Positions 37,928-47,752 of a stretch of 64,000 nt of DNA are shown one piece after another. A program made the position numbers and the translations under genes. Source of the DNA: Verrucomicrobiota bacterium. Its GTDB lineage: Bacteria; Verrucomicrobiota; Verrucomicrobiia; Opitutales; UBA953. Numbering within the stretch: the first letter of the stretch is position 1; every line of letters starts with the position of its first letter. The notes under the pieces were generated by a model. The model was not told where the DNA came from. It did no database searches and saw only the letters and a list, made by a program, of their open reading frames with translations. The stretch covers positions 27,999 through 91,998 of the forward strand of contig VHDL01000009.1 in the NCBI GenBank assembly GCA_016871415.1, read 5' to 3'.

Positions 37928-38722
37928 GTGCGCCTGCTCGACTCCCATTGCCATCCGGCCACGGCGCTCCGAGAGGGCCGCATCGGGCCTTGGATCGCCG
38001 CTTCGCGCGCCGCAGGGGTCGAAGCCGCGGTCGCCATCGGCACGGACCTCGACGACTGGGCGGAATACCGTGACCTCGCCGCAGCGCACCCGGACTTCTT
38101 CCGACACACGGTCGGGCTCCACCCCTGCCACGTCGACGAAGGCTGGGAGGATAAGGTGACCGCGCTCTCCCCGTTCTTCGCCGATGCGACGGAGCCGGTC
38201 GCGCTCGGGGAGATTGGGCTCGACCACTTCCGTCTGCCGGAGGACGCCGCCGAGGCCTCCCGCGTCAAGGCATGGCAGGAGGAGGCGTTCGCTCGCCAGC
38301 TCGCCCTCGCCCGCCAGTTCGGCTGCCCGGTGGTCGTCCACACGCGCGCCGCCTTCGCGGACTGCGTGCGGCTCATCGACGCCTCAGGCGTGTCATGGTC
38401 CAAGGTGGTCTTTCACTGCTTCGCCGGCGGACCCGACCAGATCCGCGAACTCAACCGTCGCGGGGGCAGGGGGTCGTTCACGGGAACGGTGACCTACCCG
38501 AAGGCCCCCCTGGTCCGCAAGGCGCTCAAGGCCCAGGGACTCGCCCGGCTGATGCTCGAGACGGATTCGCCCTACCTCGCGCCCCAGTCGGTCCGCGGCA
38601 AGGAGAACACGCCCGCCACGCTCCCGGAGATTGCCACGCTCGCCGGCGAAGTGCTCGGACTGCCGGCCGACGAGGTCGCCGAGGTCTCGACGCGCAACGC
38701 ACGGGCTTTCTTCGGGTTCTGA
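37928..38722 (+). CDS. TatD-family metal-dependent hydrolase
   Basis: The protein is 264 residues from a GTG at 37928. Metal ligands typical of TatD nucleases are visible: DSHCHP (residues 5-10), GEIGLDHF (about 96), VVHTRAAF (about 137), HCFAGG (about 160) and ETDSPYLAP (about 211). TatD-family enzymes are DNA exonucleases or deoxyribonucleases acting in DNA repair or DNA turnover. It precedes the fused acyltransferase gene by about 60 bases. Confidence 0.95.
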   Translation: MRLLDSHCHPATALREGRIGPWIAASRAAGVEAAVAIGTDLDDWAEYRDLAAAHPDFFRHTVGLHPCHVDEGWEDKVTALSPFFADATEPVALGEIGLDHFRLPEDAAEASRVKAWQEEAFARQLALARQFGCPVVVHTRAAFADCVRLIDASGVSWSKVVFHCFAGGPDQIRELNRRGGRGSFTGTVTYPKAPLVRKALKAQGLARLMLETDSPYLAPQSVRGKENTPATLPEIATLAGEVLGLPADEVAEVSTRNARAFFGF

Positions 38723-38784
38723 TTGTCGCAGATTCGTTTCCTTCTGCACCACGGAAGGTAACGTTCCCGTCGCAGGATGGGTTC

Positions 38785-40578
38785 ATGGGCGGTGCTTCAT
38801 CGAAGGGGTGCCATGATGAGTTGCGGAATCGGCTTGGTCCTTTCGCGTCCGTCGCCCCCGTCCTCGACCTGCTCCTCCGGACCAGTGAATTCGACGATTA
38901 TCTGCGGGGTCTCGACGCCTCCGGCCGACCTGACTACTTCAAGGCCGCGCTCGAACGCGCCGGCATCGCGAGCTGCTGGACCGACGGGTGTCTGGCCCGC
39001 GTCCCGAGGTCAGGCCCGCTGCTGGTGGTCGCCAATCACCCGCATGGTCTGACCGACGGTCTCGTGGCGATGGACTTCCTCCTGCGCGCCCGGCCCGACG
39101 CCCTGGTGGTGGGCAATCGGTTCCTATCCAGAATCTCAGGACTCCGCCCCTGGCTCATCGAGGTCAATCCGTTCGAACATGGCACGTCCGACGCATCCAA
39201 TCTGGAGGGGGTCCGCCGCATCCTCTCGCACCTTCGCGCCGGCGGCTGCGTGCTCGCCTTCCCGGCCGGCGAAGTGGCCGCCGCCCGGTGGTTCCGCGAC
39301 GGCATCACGGAGTCCCTTTGGTCGGCCGGCATGGTGCGCATCGCCCGCCGCACAAAGGCCACGGTACTCCCCTTGCACCTGTCGGGTGGTAATTCGGGCC
39401 TCTTCCAAGCCGCCGGTCTGCTTCACCCCTCGCTTCGCACGCCCCTCCTCATCCGCGAGTTCATGCGGCCCAAGGACCGCCAGATCCGCGTCCGTTGCGC
39501 CTCGCCCGTGGCCCCCTCCGGACTGGACGTGCATCCGGATGATGACGAGGCCACGCAGTTCCTGCGGCTGCGCTGCGAGCTGCTGCCTTCGCGCGACGAT
39601 CGCCCTGCCGCTACGACGCCCCGCGCGGCGCACGCTGATCTCATCCAGCCGGTGGCTGCCGCGTTGCTGCGGGCCGAACTGGAAAGCCTTCCCGCGGAAG
39701 ATCTGCTGCTGACGAGTGGTGACTTCAAGGTCTACCGTTTCCTCGGATCCGACCTGCCCCATACGCTCCGGGAGGTCGGACGGCTGCGTGAGGCCACGTT
39801 CCGGGCGGTCTCGGAGGGCACGGGACTCGCATGCGATCTGGACGCCTATGACGCCTGGTATGACCAGATTGTACTCTGGGATGACCGGGCCTCCGCGGTG
39901 GTCGGCGGCTACCGGCTGGGCCCCACGGACCGGATCCTTCCGGTGCGTGGCAAGCGGGGGCTCTACACGTCGACGCTCTTCGATTTCAAGGGCGACTTCT
40001 TCCGTCGCATGGATCCGGCTCTGGAAATGGGGCGTTCCTTCATCCGTGCGGAATACCAGCGCAAGGCCGCCAGTCTTCCGCTGCTCTGGCGTGGCATCGG
40101 GCGCTACGTGGTCCGGTTTCCCCGCTATCACCTGCTGTTCGGTCCGGTAAGCATCAATCCCGAGTACGGCCAGGCCTCGCGTGACCTCATGCTGGCCTAC
40201 CTGCGCCATAATCGCACCGCGGATGATCTGGCGCCGCTGGTCCGGGCCAAGAGCCCGCCTCGCTCGATGAGCCTCAAGGACGCCGACCTGGAAGTCCTGC
40301 AACGCTGCGCCTTCGACCTGGAGCACGTGTCGGGCCTGGTGAGCGACCTTGAGCCGGACGCCAAGCCGGTCCCGGTCCTGCTCAAGCACTACCTGAAGCT
40401 CAACGGGCGCATCATCTCCTTCAATGTCGACCCCGGCTTCGGCGGGTGCCTCGACGGACTCATCGTGGTCGACCTGACCCGCACGGATCCTCGGCTGCTC
40501 GCCGCCTACATGGGCGATGAAGGGGCGGCGGCCTTCCTTGACTACCACGACGTCTCGCCCTCCGGCGCCGCGGTCTGA
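38785..40578 (+). CDS. Bifunctional acyltransferase: PlsC-like O-acyltransferase plus GNAT-type N-acyltransferase (OlsF-like)
   Basis: The protein is 597 residues from the ATG at 38785. The N-terminal half (about 1-270) is a lysophospholipid/hemolysin-type acyltransferase with the H-P-x-G-x-x-D motif in NHPHGLTDG (about 84) and FPAGEVAAARW (about 160). The C-terminal half (about 285-580) has features of the OlsB-type acyl-ACP N-acyltransferases: TFRAVSEGTG (about 337), VVGGYRLG and EMGRSFIRAEYQ (about 414). Joined domains of this kind make ornithine or glycine lipids in OlsF-type enzymes. Thus amino-acid-containing membrane lipids are a plausible product. Product identity is inferred. Confidence 0.85.
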   Translation: MGGASSKGCHDELRNRLGPFASVAPVLDLLLRTSEFDDYLRGLDASGRPDYFKAALERAGIASCWTDGCLARVPRSGPLLVVANHPHGLTDGLVAMDFLLRARPDALVVGNRFLSRISGLRPWLIEVNPFEHGTSDASNLEGVRRILSHLRAGGCVLAFPAGEVAAARWFRDGITESLWSAGMVRIARRTKATVLPLHLSGGNSGLFQAAGLLHPSLRTPLLIREFMRPKDRQIRVRCASPVAPSGLDVHPDDDEATQFLRLRCELLPSRDDRPAATTPRAAHADLIQPVAAALLRAELESLPAEDLLLTSGDFKVYRFLGSDLPHTLREVGRLREATFRAVSEGTGLACDLDAYDAWYDQIVLWDDRASAVVGGYRLGPTDRILPVRGKRGLYTSTLFDFKGDFFRRMDPALEMGRSFIRAEYQRKAASLPLLWRGIGRYVVRFPRYHLLFGPVSINPEYGQASRDLMLAYLRHNRTADDLAPLVRAKSPPRSMSLKDADLEVLQRCAFDLEHVSGLVSDLEPDAKPVPVLLKHYLKLNGRIISFNVDPGFGGCLDGLIVVDLTRTDPRLLAAYMGDEGAAAFLDYHDVSPSGAAV

Positions 40579-40586
40579 AACGGAAA

Positions 40587-40608
40587 GGGCGGGCCCGGAG
40601 GCCCGCCC
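40587..40608. terminator. Bidirectional intrinsic terminator
   Basis: A 9-bp perfect GC stem (GGGCGGGCC-CGGA-GGCCCGCCC) lies between the convergent acyltransferase and metY genes. It is preceded by AAA and followed by CTGTC, so the strand of strongest effect is uncertain. Confidence 0.65.
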
Positions 40609-40631
40609 CTGTCACGCCGGATGGCCTGCGC

Positions 40632-41921
40632 TCAGGCCTTCGCCAGGGCCTGCTCGAGGTCGGCGATGATGTCCTCGACGTCCTCGATGCCCACGGAGAG
40701 GCGCACGTAGTCGTCGGTCACGCCCGCGGCCTGACGCTCCTCGGCGCTGAGCTGCGAGTGGGTGGTGGACGCGGGATGGATCGCCAGGGACCGGGCGTCG
40801 CCGATGTTCGCCACGTGGCTGTGCAGGGCGAGGGAATCGATGAACTTGCGCCCGCCTTCGAGGCCGGACTTCAGGCCGAAGCCGACCAAGGCGCCGAAGC
40901 CGCCGGTGAGGTACTTCTTCGCAAGGTCGTGATACTTCGAGGACTTGAGGCCAGGATAGTTCGTCCACTTCACCTTGGGGTGCGATTCGAGGTACTGCGC
41001 GACTTTGAGGGCGTTGGCGCAATGACGCTCCATGCGGAGGTGCAGGGTCTCGAGGCCCTGCAGGAGCAGGAAGGCGTTGAAGGGCGAGAGGCAGCTGCCG
41101 ACGTCGCGCAGGAACTGCAGGCGCATCTTCAGGATGAAGGCCACGTTGGCCCCGCCCGCGGGCGGGAAGGCCTTGAAGGCCTCCCAGTGCGGCAGGCCGT
41201 GGTAGGAGGGGTCGGGCTCGGTGAAGCCGGGGAACTTCCCGTTGCCCCAGTCGAAGTTGCCGCCGTCGACGACGATGCCGCCGATGGAGGTGCCGTGGCC
41301 GCCGATGTGCTTGGTCGCGGAATGGACGACGACGTTGGCGCCGTGCTCCAAGGGGCGGTTGAGATACGGGGAGAGGGCGGTGTTGTCGATGATCAGGGGC
41401 ACGCCGACTTCCTTCGCGATGCGGCCGACTTCGGCGAAGGGGAAGATGTTGAGACGGGGATTACCCAGGCCCTCGCCGTAGAAGGCCTTGGTATTCTTCT
41501 TCATGGCCTTGCGGAAGTTCTCGGGGTCGTCGCCGTCCACGAAAGACACCTCGATGCCGAGCTTGGGCAGGGTGTAATGGAAGAGGTTGTAGGTGCCGCC
41601 GTAGAGCTGGGAGACGGACACGATGTGGTCGCCGGCGCCGGCGATGTTCAGGATGGCCGCGGTGATCGCCGCCTGGCCGGAGGCGTGGGCGAGGGCCCCG
41701 CTGCCACCCTCGAGGGCCGCGACGCGCTGCTCCAGCACGTCGGTCGTCGGATTCATGATCCGGGTGTAGATGTTGCCGAGTTCCTTTAGGGCGAAGAGGT
41801 TCGCGGCGTGCTCGGAGTCGCGGAACTGGTAGCTGGTGGTCTGGTAGATGGGCACGGCCCGCGATCCGGTCGCGGGGTCGGGCTTCTGGCCGGCGTGGAG
41901 GGACTTGGTTCCGATTCTCAT
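40632..41921 (-). CDS. metY: O-acetylhomoserine sulfhydrylase (aminocarboxypropyltransferase)
   Basis: The protein is 429 residues from the ATG at 41921. It is a PLP enzyme of the Cys/Met metabolism family, and it makes homocysteine from O-acetylhomoserine and sulfide. The PLP lysine is in [11 protein letters not shown] (about residue 204). Upstream are [15 protein letters not shown] (about 61), [11 protein letters not shown] (about 83) and [10 protein letters not shown] (about 178). The length and the [11 protein letters not shown] insert match MetY rather than the shorter MetB/MetC. It works with cysE (48485) in sulfur amino-acid synthesis. The leader of about 110 bases shows no riboswitch that I can match. 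Confidence 0.93.
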   Translation of the reverse strand: MRIGTKSLHAGQKPDPATGSRAVPIYQTTSYQFRDSEHAANLFALKELGNIYTRIMNPTTDVLEQRVAALEGGSGALAHASGQAAITAAILNIAGAGDHIVSVSQLYGGTYNLFHYTLPKLGIEVSFVDGDDPENFRKAMKKNTKAFYGEGLGNPRLNIFPFAEVGRIAKEVGVPLIIDNTALSPYLNRPLEHGANVVVHSATKHIGGHGTSIGGIVVDGGNFDWGNGKFPGFTEPDPSYHGLPHWEAFKAFPPAGGANVAFILKMRLQFLRDVGSCLSPFNAFLLLQGLETLHLRMERHCANALKVAQYLESHPKVKWTNYPGLKSSKYHDLAKKYLTGGFGALVGFGLKSGLEGGRKFIDSLALHSHVANIGDARSLAIHPASTTHSQLSAEERQAAGVTDDYVRLSVGIEDVEDIIADLEQALAKA

Positions 41922-42030
41922 GGGTGTGGGAAGGGTGGGGAGGGGCATCCTGCCACCGCTGGGGCCGGGGCGGAAGCCGTTTCTGCGTCATCAGGCTGGA
42001 AGCCCCGTCTATTGCGGTCAGAGTCACCGC

Positions 42031-42816
42031 ATGCGCCACCCCCTCCTGCTGGCCCTGCTGTCCGCCCCGCTCGCCGCCGCCGGCTGGAAGGAGGTCTGGC
42101 GCGACGACTTCAACGGCAAGGACCTCGACTGGACGAAATGGACGGCGGAGGAGAACGGCCACGGGGGCGGCAACAACGAGCTGCAATACTACCTCGACCG
42201 CCCGGAGAACCTGCGCGTCGAGGACGGACGGCTGGTCATCGAGGCGCGCCGGGAGGCGGTCAATGTCGCCGGCACGGTCAAGGAATACTCCTCCGCCCGC
42301 ATCCGCACGAAGCGTCGCGCGGAATGGCTCCACGGCCGGTTCGAGATGTCGGCTAAGCTGCCCGGCGGCCGCGGGGTCTGGCCTGCCTTCTGGATGCTGC
42401 CCTCGCGTGAGAACTACGGGATGTGGGCCGCCTCGGGCGAGATCGACATCATGGAGTTCAAGGGCCAGGAGCCGGACACGGTCCACACGACGCTGCACTT
42501 CGGGGGATCCTGGCCGCACCACCGCAGCACGACGAAGGTGTGGAAGCTGCCCAAGGGCGACTTCACGCAGGACTTCCACCGGTTTGCGGTGGAGTGGGAG
42601 AAGGACGCGTTTCGCTGGTACGTCGACGACACGATGGTCCACGAGCTCAAGGAGTGGCACTCCTCCGGCGGACCTTTCCCCGCGCCGTATGACCAGCCGT
42701 TCCACCTGGTGCTCAATGTTGCGGTGGGCGGCGGCTTCGCCGGCCCGCCCGACGGCTCCAAGGCGTTCCCGCCGGCCCGGCTGCTGGTCGACTGGGTGAG
42801 CGTCAGCGCCCGCTGA
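42031..42816 (+). CDS. Secreted GH16 glycoside hydrolase (beta-glucanase type)
   Basis: The protein is 261 residues. A signal peptide (HPLLLALLSAPLAAA, ending about residue 16) is followed by one GH16 domain with the catalytic EIDIME motif (about residues 137-142), inside ASGEIDIMEFKG. NELQYYLDRPENL (about 50), WPAFWMLP (about 114) and the C-terminal NVAVGGGFAGPP segment match laminarinase-type members. It likely cleaves beta-1,3- or mixed-linkage glucans outside the cell. No carbohydrate-binding module is attached. Confidence 0.93.
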   Translation: MRHPLLLALLSAPLAAAGWKEVWRDDFNGKDLDWTKWTAEENGHGGGNNELQYYLDRPENLRVEDGRLVIEARREAVNVAGTVKEYSSARIRTKRRAEWLHGRFEMSAKLPGGRGVWPAFWMLPSRENYGMWAASGEIDIMEFKGQEPDTVHTTLHFGGSWPHHRSTTKVWKLPKGDFTQDFHRFAVEWEKDAFRWYVDDTMVHELKEWHSSGGPFPAPYDQPFHLVLNVAVGGGFAGPPDGSKAFPPARLLVDWVSVSAR

Positions 42817-42865
42817 AGGCTGTTTCCTCTCGCTTGGCTGGGTCGGCTTCCTGTAAGCAGGGGCG

Positions 42866-44296
42866 ATGCCGATCTTTCTCCACGACACCATGTCCCGCGA
42901 GACGCGGCCGCTGCTGCTCCGCCCGGACAGCAAGGTCTTCGGGATGTACTGCTGCGGACCCACGGTCTACGGGCCGGCCCACATCGGCAATTTCCGCACC
43001 TTCATTCTGCAGGATGTGCTGCGCCGCGCGCTCGAGACGGACGGACTCCCGGTCCGACACGTGCGCAACATCACGGACGTCGACGACAAGACGATCTGCG
43101 GCTCGGTCAAGGCGTGCAGGCCGCTCGCGGAATTCACGCAGGGCTGGACGGAAAAATTCCACCGCGACTGCGACGCGCTCGGGCTGCTCCGCCCCCACGT
43201 GGAGCCCTCCGCGGTCGCCCACATCCCCCAGCAGGTGGACATGATTCGCGCGCTGGTCGACCGGGGTCACGCCTACGCGGCCGCCGACGGCTCCGTCTAC
43301 TTCAAGGTCTGCACCTGCGCCGACTACGGGAAGCTCAGCCGCATCGACGCCACGCAACTGCGCTCGCAGTCCACGAACAGCGCGGGGGAGGCCAATGACG
43401 CCGACGAATACGACCGTGAGTCGATCAGAGACTTTGCGCTCTGGAAGGCCTGGTCGCCTAAAGACGGCGCCAACCGTTGGAGGAGCCCTTGGGGCGACGG
43501 CCGCCCGGGCTGGCATATCGAGTGCTCGGCGATGTCGCTCGCCCACCTCGGCGCCACGTTCGACTTGCACGGCGGCGGCATCGACCTCTGCTTCCCGCAT
43601 CACGATAACGAGATCGCCCAGTCCGAATGCGCCACCGGCGTGAAGGGCTTCGCCGCCCATTGGTTCCACAGCGCCCACCTGATGATTGAGGGCGACAAGA
43701 TGTCCAAGAAAAAGGGCAACCTCTTCACGGTCGACGAGCTGGTTGAGAAGGGCTTCACGCCGACGGAGGTCCGCTACGCGCTCATCGCCGGCCATTACCG
43801 CACGCCGCTCAACTTCACGTTCGCCGGCCTCGAGAACGCCCGCAGCGCGCTCGGCAAGCTGGAGCGTTTCGCCGACCGGCTGCTGCAGGCCGCCGGATTC
43901 ACGCGCGCGGAGTTCGCCCCGCCGGCGGTCCGTGAGACCGCCGCCACGTGGGGACGGTTCGCGCCCGCCTGGGAGGCGCTCTGCCAGGACCTCAATGTCC
44001 CGGGCTGCCTGGGTCAGGTCTTTGCGGTCGCCGGCTCGAAGGACGAACTGACGGCCGCGCAGGCCCGTCAGGATGTCTGCGGTCTGGCCCGCATCCTCTG
44101 GACGCTGGGGCTCACGCTCTTCCAGGAACGCAAGGCCGACGAGGTCCCCGCCGCGGTCGCCGATCTGGGCGCCCGCCGCTGGGCCGCCAAGCAGGCCAAG
44201 GACTTCGCCGCGGCCGACCGGCTGCGGCAGGAGCTCACGGTGCTCGGCTGGACGATGGTCGACCGCAAGGACGGCTACGCCCTGAAGAAGGCCTGA
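42866..44296 (+). CDS. cysS: Cysteinyl-tRNA synthetase
   Basis: The protein is 476 residues. The class I HIGH motif is HIGN (about residues 39-42), following the zinc Cys in MYCCGPTVYG (about 27). KMSKKKGN (about 278) is the KMSKS loop. The zinc-binding Cys/His in GWHIECSAM (about 215) and FPHHDNEIAQ (about 245) are intact. A GGGGC-type purine stretch just before the start may serve as a ribosome-binding site. thrS follows 61 bases later. Confidence 0.98.
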   Translation: MPIFLHDTMSRETRPLLLRPDSKVFGMYCCGPTVYGPAHIGNFRTFILQDVLRRALETDGLPVRHVRNITDVDDKTICGSVKACRPLAEFTQGWTEKFHRDCDALGLLRPHVEPSAVAHIPQQVDMIRALVDRGHAYAAADGSVYFKVCTCADYGKLSRIDATQLRSQSTNSAGEANDADEYDRESIRDFALWKAWSPKDGANRWRSPWGDGRPGWHIECSAMSLAHLGATFDLHGGGIDLCFPHHDNEIAQSECATGVKGFAAHWFHSAHLMIEGDKMSKKKGNLFTVDELVEKGFTPTEVRYALIAGHYRTPLNFTFAGLENARSALGKLERFADRLLQAAGFTRAEFAPPAVRETAATWGRFAPAWEALCQDLNVPGCLGQVFAVAGSKDELTAAQARQDVCGLARILWTLGLTLFQERKADEVPAAVADLGARRWAAKQAKDFAAADRLRQELTVLGWTMVDRKDGYALKKA

Positions 44297-44357
44297 CCGC
44301 CTCCGTCCTTGCCCTGAGGCGGACGAGTCCCTAGCGAAAGGGCTCCTTTCCCACGTC

Positions 44358-46229
44358 ATGTCCTACCGGCCCCAGATGACCCCCCTCGAGGAGCTCCGCC
44401 ACTCGGCCGCCCACATGCTCGGCGCCGCGGTGCGCCGGCTCTTCCCCCAGGCCCAGCTGGACATCGGCCCGCCCACGGAACAGGGGTTCTACTACGACTT
44501 CGACCTGGACCACGCGTTCACGGCCGAGGACCTGGTCAAGATCGAGGAGGAGATGCGCCGCATCTCCAAGGAGAACCAGAAGTTCGAACGGATGGAGTGC
44601 TCCCGCGAGGAGGCCGAACGGCTCATCGCCGAGACGGGCCAGACGCGCTACAAGCCGGGCCGTCTCGCCGACATCCCCGCCGGCGAACAGATCTCGTTCT
44701 ACCGCAACGGTGACTTCCTCGATCTCTGCGCGGGCTCGCACGTGCGCTACACGTCCCAGGTCAAGGCGTTCAAGCTGCTCCACGTGGCCGGAGCCTACCA
44801 CCGCGGGGATGAGAAGAACCGCCAGCTGCAGCGCATCTACGGCACGGCCTATCCGACCAAGGACGAGCTCGAGCAGGCGCTCGCCCGCGCCGAGGAGGCC
44901 AAGAAGCGCGACCACCGGCGGCTGGGCAAGGAGCTGAAGCTCTTCCACATCGACGAGAAGGTCGGCCAGGGGCTCATCCTCTGGACGCCCAACGGCGCGG
45001 TGGTCCGTCAGCAGCTCCAGGACTTCATCTCGGAACACCTCTTCCGCACGGGCTACAAGCAGGTCTTCACACCGCACATCGGCAATCTCGACCTCTACCG
45101 CACGTCGGGACACTTCCCCTATTACAAGGACGCGCAGTTCCCGCCGCTGGTGGAACGCGAGGCCATGGAACTGCTCGCCAAGGAGGGCTGCAGCTGCGGC
45201 GAACTCATGAACCGTCTCTCGGAAGGCACGGTCCAGGGCTTCCTGCTGAAGCCGATGAACTGCCCGCACCACATCCGCATCTTCGCCTCCCAGCCCCATT
45301 CCTACCGCGATCTGCCGGTGCGCCTCGCCGAGTTCGGCACGGTCTACCGCTGGGAGCAGTCCGGCGAGCTCAACGGGATGACGCGCGTCCGCGGTTTCAC
45401 GCAGGACGACGCCCACCTCTTCTGCACGGAGGACCAGGTGCTCGGCGAGGTCCTCGGCTGCCTGGAGCTGGTCAAGGTGGTGCTCAGCACGCTGGGTCTC
45501 TCGGATTACCGCGTGCGCGTCGGTCTTCGCGACCCGGATTCGCAGAAGTACACGGGCGCCCAGGAGAACTGGGACAAGGCCGAGGCCGCCTGCCGCGCCG
45601 CCGCCGCCACGCTGGGGGTCAAGTTCACGGAGGAGGCCGGTGAGGCCGCTTTCTACGGACCGAAGATTGATTTCGTGGTGCGTGACGTGATCGGACGCGA
45701 ATGGCAGCTGGGCACGGTGCAGGTGGACTTCAATCTGCCCGAGCGTTTCGACCTCTCCTACGTCGGCCCGGACAACCGTCCGCACCGGCCGGTGATGATC
45801 CACCGCGCGCCGTTCGGTTCGATGGAGCGCTTCGTGGGCATCCTCATCGAGCACTTCGCGGGCGACTTCCCGACCTGGCTCTCGCCGGAACAGGTGCGGG
45901 TCATTCCGCTCAATGACGACCTCAACGCCGACGCAGACGCCGCGGTCGCCCGGCTCGTCGCCGCCGGCATCCGCGCCACGTCCGACGGCTCATCTGACAA
46001 GCTCGGCGCCAAGATCCGCCGCGCGGAGCTCTCCAAGGTCCCGCACATGCTGGTGCTGGGCGCCAAGGAGAAGGAGGCCGGCCAGGTCAACGTGCGCTCC
46101 CGCGCCGACAAGTCCTTTGAGGGCAACCGCACGCTTGAGGAATTCATCGGGCTGGTCTCCGCTGAGGTCCGCGAACGGCGTCTCAAGGCCCACGTGCCCG
46201 CCGCCCAGCCGCCCGCCGCCAAGGGCTGA
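44358..46229 (+). CDS. thrS: Threonyl-tRNA synthetase lacking the N-terminal TGS domain
   Basis: The protein is 623 residues. The editing domain begins almost at the N-terminus with HSAAHML (about residue 14) and includes CAGSH (about 125). The catalytic class II core has MNCPHHIRIF (about 301), the RWEQSGELNGMTRVRGF motif 2 region (about 335) and HRAPFGSMERF (about 481). The anticodon-binding domain runs from about 510. No upstream in-frame start could add the usual TGS domain of about 60 residues. A Lys/Cys insertion (ELLAKEGCSCGELMNRL, about 272) is unusual for the family. Editing and aminoacylation residues look intact. Confidence 0.97.
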   Translation: MSYRPQMTPLEELRHSAAHMLGAAVRRLFPQAQLDIGPPTEQGFYYDFDLDHAFTAEDLVKIEEEMRRISKENQKFERMECSREEAERLIAETGQTRYKPGRLADIPAGEQISFYRNGDFLDLCAGSHVRYTSQVKAFKLLHVAGAYHRGDEKNRQLQRIYGTAYPTKDELEQALARAEEAKKRDHRRLGKELKLFHIDEKVGQGLILWTPNGAVVRQQLQDFISEHLFRTGYKQVFTPHIGNLDLYRTSGHFPYYKDAQFPPLVEREAMELLAKEGCSCGELMNRLSEGTVQGFLLKPMNCPHHIRIFASQPHSYRDLPVRLAEFGTVYRWEQSGELNGMTRVRGFTQDDAHLFCTEDQVLGEVLGCLELVKVVLSTLGLSDYRVRVGLRDPDSQKYTGAQENWDKAEAACRAAAATLGVKFTEEAGEAAFYGPKIDFVVRDVIGREWQLGTVQVDFNLPERFDLSYVGPDNRPHRPVMIHRAPFGSMERFVGILIEHFAGDFPTWLSPEQVRVIPLNDDLNADADAAVARLVAAGIRATSDGSSDKLGAKIRRAELSKVPHMLVLGAKEKEAGQVNVRSRADKSFEGNRTLEEFIGLVSAEVRERRLKAHVPAAQPPAAKG

Positions 46230-46302
46230 TTTCACCTGCCCGTCACCGGGCCGGGTGAATTCCGGTTTGCCCGCCGGGGCCGTCCGTAAGTAGGGAAGGG
46301 GT

Positions 46303-47682
46303 ATGTCTTCCCCACGCACCTCCCGCCGCGATTTCCTCCGTCTGGCCGGCCTCGGCTCCGCCGTGCTCGGTGCCGGCGCCGCCCGCGCCCTCGGCGCGGA
46401 GACGCGCTCCGCCTCCGCCAACGCCGGCCAGGGAGGTGCCAAGAACGTCATCTTCATGGTCTCGGACGGCATGGGCCTCTCGACGCTCGGGCTGGCCGAC
46501 GCCTGGCTGAGCTTCACGAAGGGCGCCTCCGCCCGCTGGCCGGGGATGTACCGTGAGCTGCCGGTGGTCCGCGGGCTCTGCGAGACGGCCTCGGCCAACA
46601 GCATGGTCACGGACTCCGCCGCCGCGGCCTCCTGCTGGGGCATCGGCGAACGCATCACCAACGGAGTCATCAACGTCACGCCGGACGGCCGCCGTCCGAC
46701 CACACTGCTGCAGAAGATGAAGGCCTCGGGTCGCCGCACGGGCTTGGTCACGACCGCCACGGTGACGCATGCGACGCCCGCGGGCTTCGTCGCCACGATC
46801 AAGATGCGCTCGGATCAGAAGGGCATCGCGCCGCAGTATCTCGAGCGCGGGGTCGACGTCGTCCTCGGCGGCGGCACGGACTATTTCTCCGACGACCTGA
46901 CGGCGGACTACCGCAAGGCGGGCTACGCGCACCTGAAGTCGCGCCAGGAACTGCTCGGCTGGAAAGGCGATTCGCCCGCGCTCGGGCTGTTCTCTAAGAG
47001 CCACGTGCCCTTCGAGGTCGACCGGCTCAATGACCCCGCAGTCGGCGCCCAGACGCCCACGCTCGCCGAGATGACCGACGCGGCCCTGCGCCGTCTCTCC
47101 GCCGGGCCGGACGGTTTCTTCCTCATGGTCGAAGGCGCCCGCATCGACCACGCCTGCCATGGCAACGACCCGGTCGGCGCCATCCTCGACCAGGTCGCCT
47201 TCGACGCCGCCATCGGCACGGCGCTCAAGTTCATCGAGTCCCACCCGGACACGTTGCTCATCATCACGGCCGACCACGCCACGGGAGGCATGCAGCTCAA
47301 CGGGGTCGGCAGTGAGGACTCCGTCGGCAAGGCCCCCGCCTACCAGGGCACGACGGAAGCCTTCCGCCGCCTGCTCCAGTTCAACCGCTCCCAAGAGGTT
47401 CTGGGTCGCCAGACGAAGGGGCTCGACGCAAAGAAGTTCCTTGCCGCCGCCCGCGAGGCCACGGGGCTGGACTTCTCCGCCGCCGACGCGCCCAAGGTCG
47501 TCTCACTCAAGGGTCTCAATGAGGTGCTGGTTAAATACGTCGGTGTCTCCTGGACGAGCAAGAACCACACGGCTGAGCCGGTGGAGTTCGCGGCCATCGG
47601 TCCTGGCGCCTCGCTCTTCCTGCCCTTCCAGCGCAACGACGAGGTCCACGCCAAGGTGCTGCGCGCGACGGGCGTCGCCTGA
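46303..47682 (+). CDS. Tat-exported alkaline phosphatase
   Basis: The protein is 459 residues. The twin-arginine signal SRRDFLRLAGLGSA (about residues 7-20) sends the folded enzyme across the membrane. The phosphatase domain has the metal Asp in MVSDGMG (about 53), the catalytic Ser in VTDSAAAASC (about 102), EGARIDHACH (about 281) and TADHATGG (about 324). It hydrolyses phosphate monoesters in the periplasm to supply phosphate. A purine-rich AGGGAAGGGG site precedes the ATG. The terminator at 47703 follows the gene. Confidence 0.95.
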   Translation: MSSPRTSRRDFLRLAGLGSAVLGAGAARALGAETRSASANAGQGGAKNVIFMVSDGMGLSTLGLADAWLSFTKGASARWPGMYRELPVVRGLCETASANSMVTDSAAAASCWGIGERITNGVINVTPDGRRPTTLLQKMKASGRRTGLVTTATVTHATPAGFVATIKMRSDQKGIAPQYLERGVDVVLGGGTDYFSDDLTADYRKAGYAHLKSRQELLGWKGDSPALGLFSKSHVPFEVDRLNDPAVGAQTPTLAEMTDAALRRLSAGPDGFFLMVEGARIDHACHGNDPVGAILDQVAFDAAIGTALKFIESHPDTLLIITADHATGGMQLNGVGSEDSVGKAPAYQGTTEAFRRLLQFNRSQEVLGRQTKGLDAKKFLAAAREATGLDFSAADAPKVVSLKGLNEVLVKYVGVSWTSKNHTAEPVEFAAIGPGASLFLPFQRNDEVHAKVLRATGVA

Positions 47683-47702
47683 CCGGGCTCCCCGGCAAAC
47701 AG

Positions 47703-47728
47703 GAAGGGCGCCCTTGCGGACGCCCTTC
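47703..47728. terminator. Bidirectional terminator after phosphatase gene
   Basis: An 8-bp stem (GAAGGGCG / CGCCCTTC) with a 10-base loop is followed by TTCTTCC and lies between convergent genes. Confidence 0.6.
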
Positions 47729-47752
47729 TTCTTCCAAGGACTGAGCGAGGGC

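Noticed and set aside
41922..42030. Possible SAM riboswitch in the metY leader
   Set aside because: The GGGGC/GCCCC pairing was considered, but conserved core elements of the SAM-I, SAM-II and SAH families could not be matched. The leader is left undescribed.
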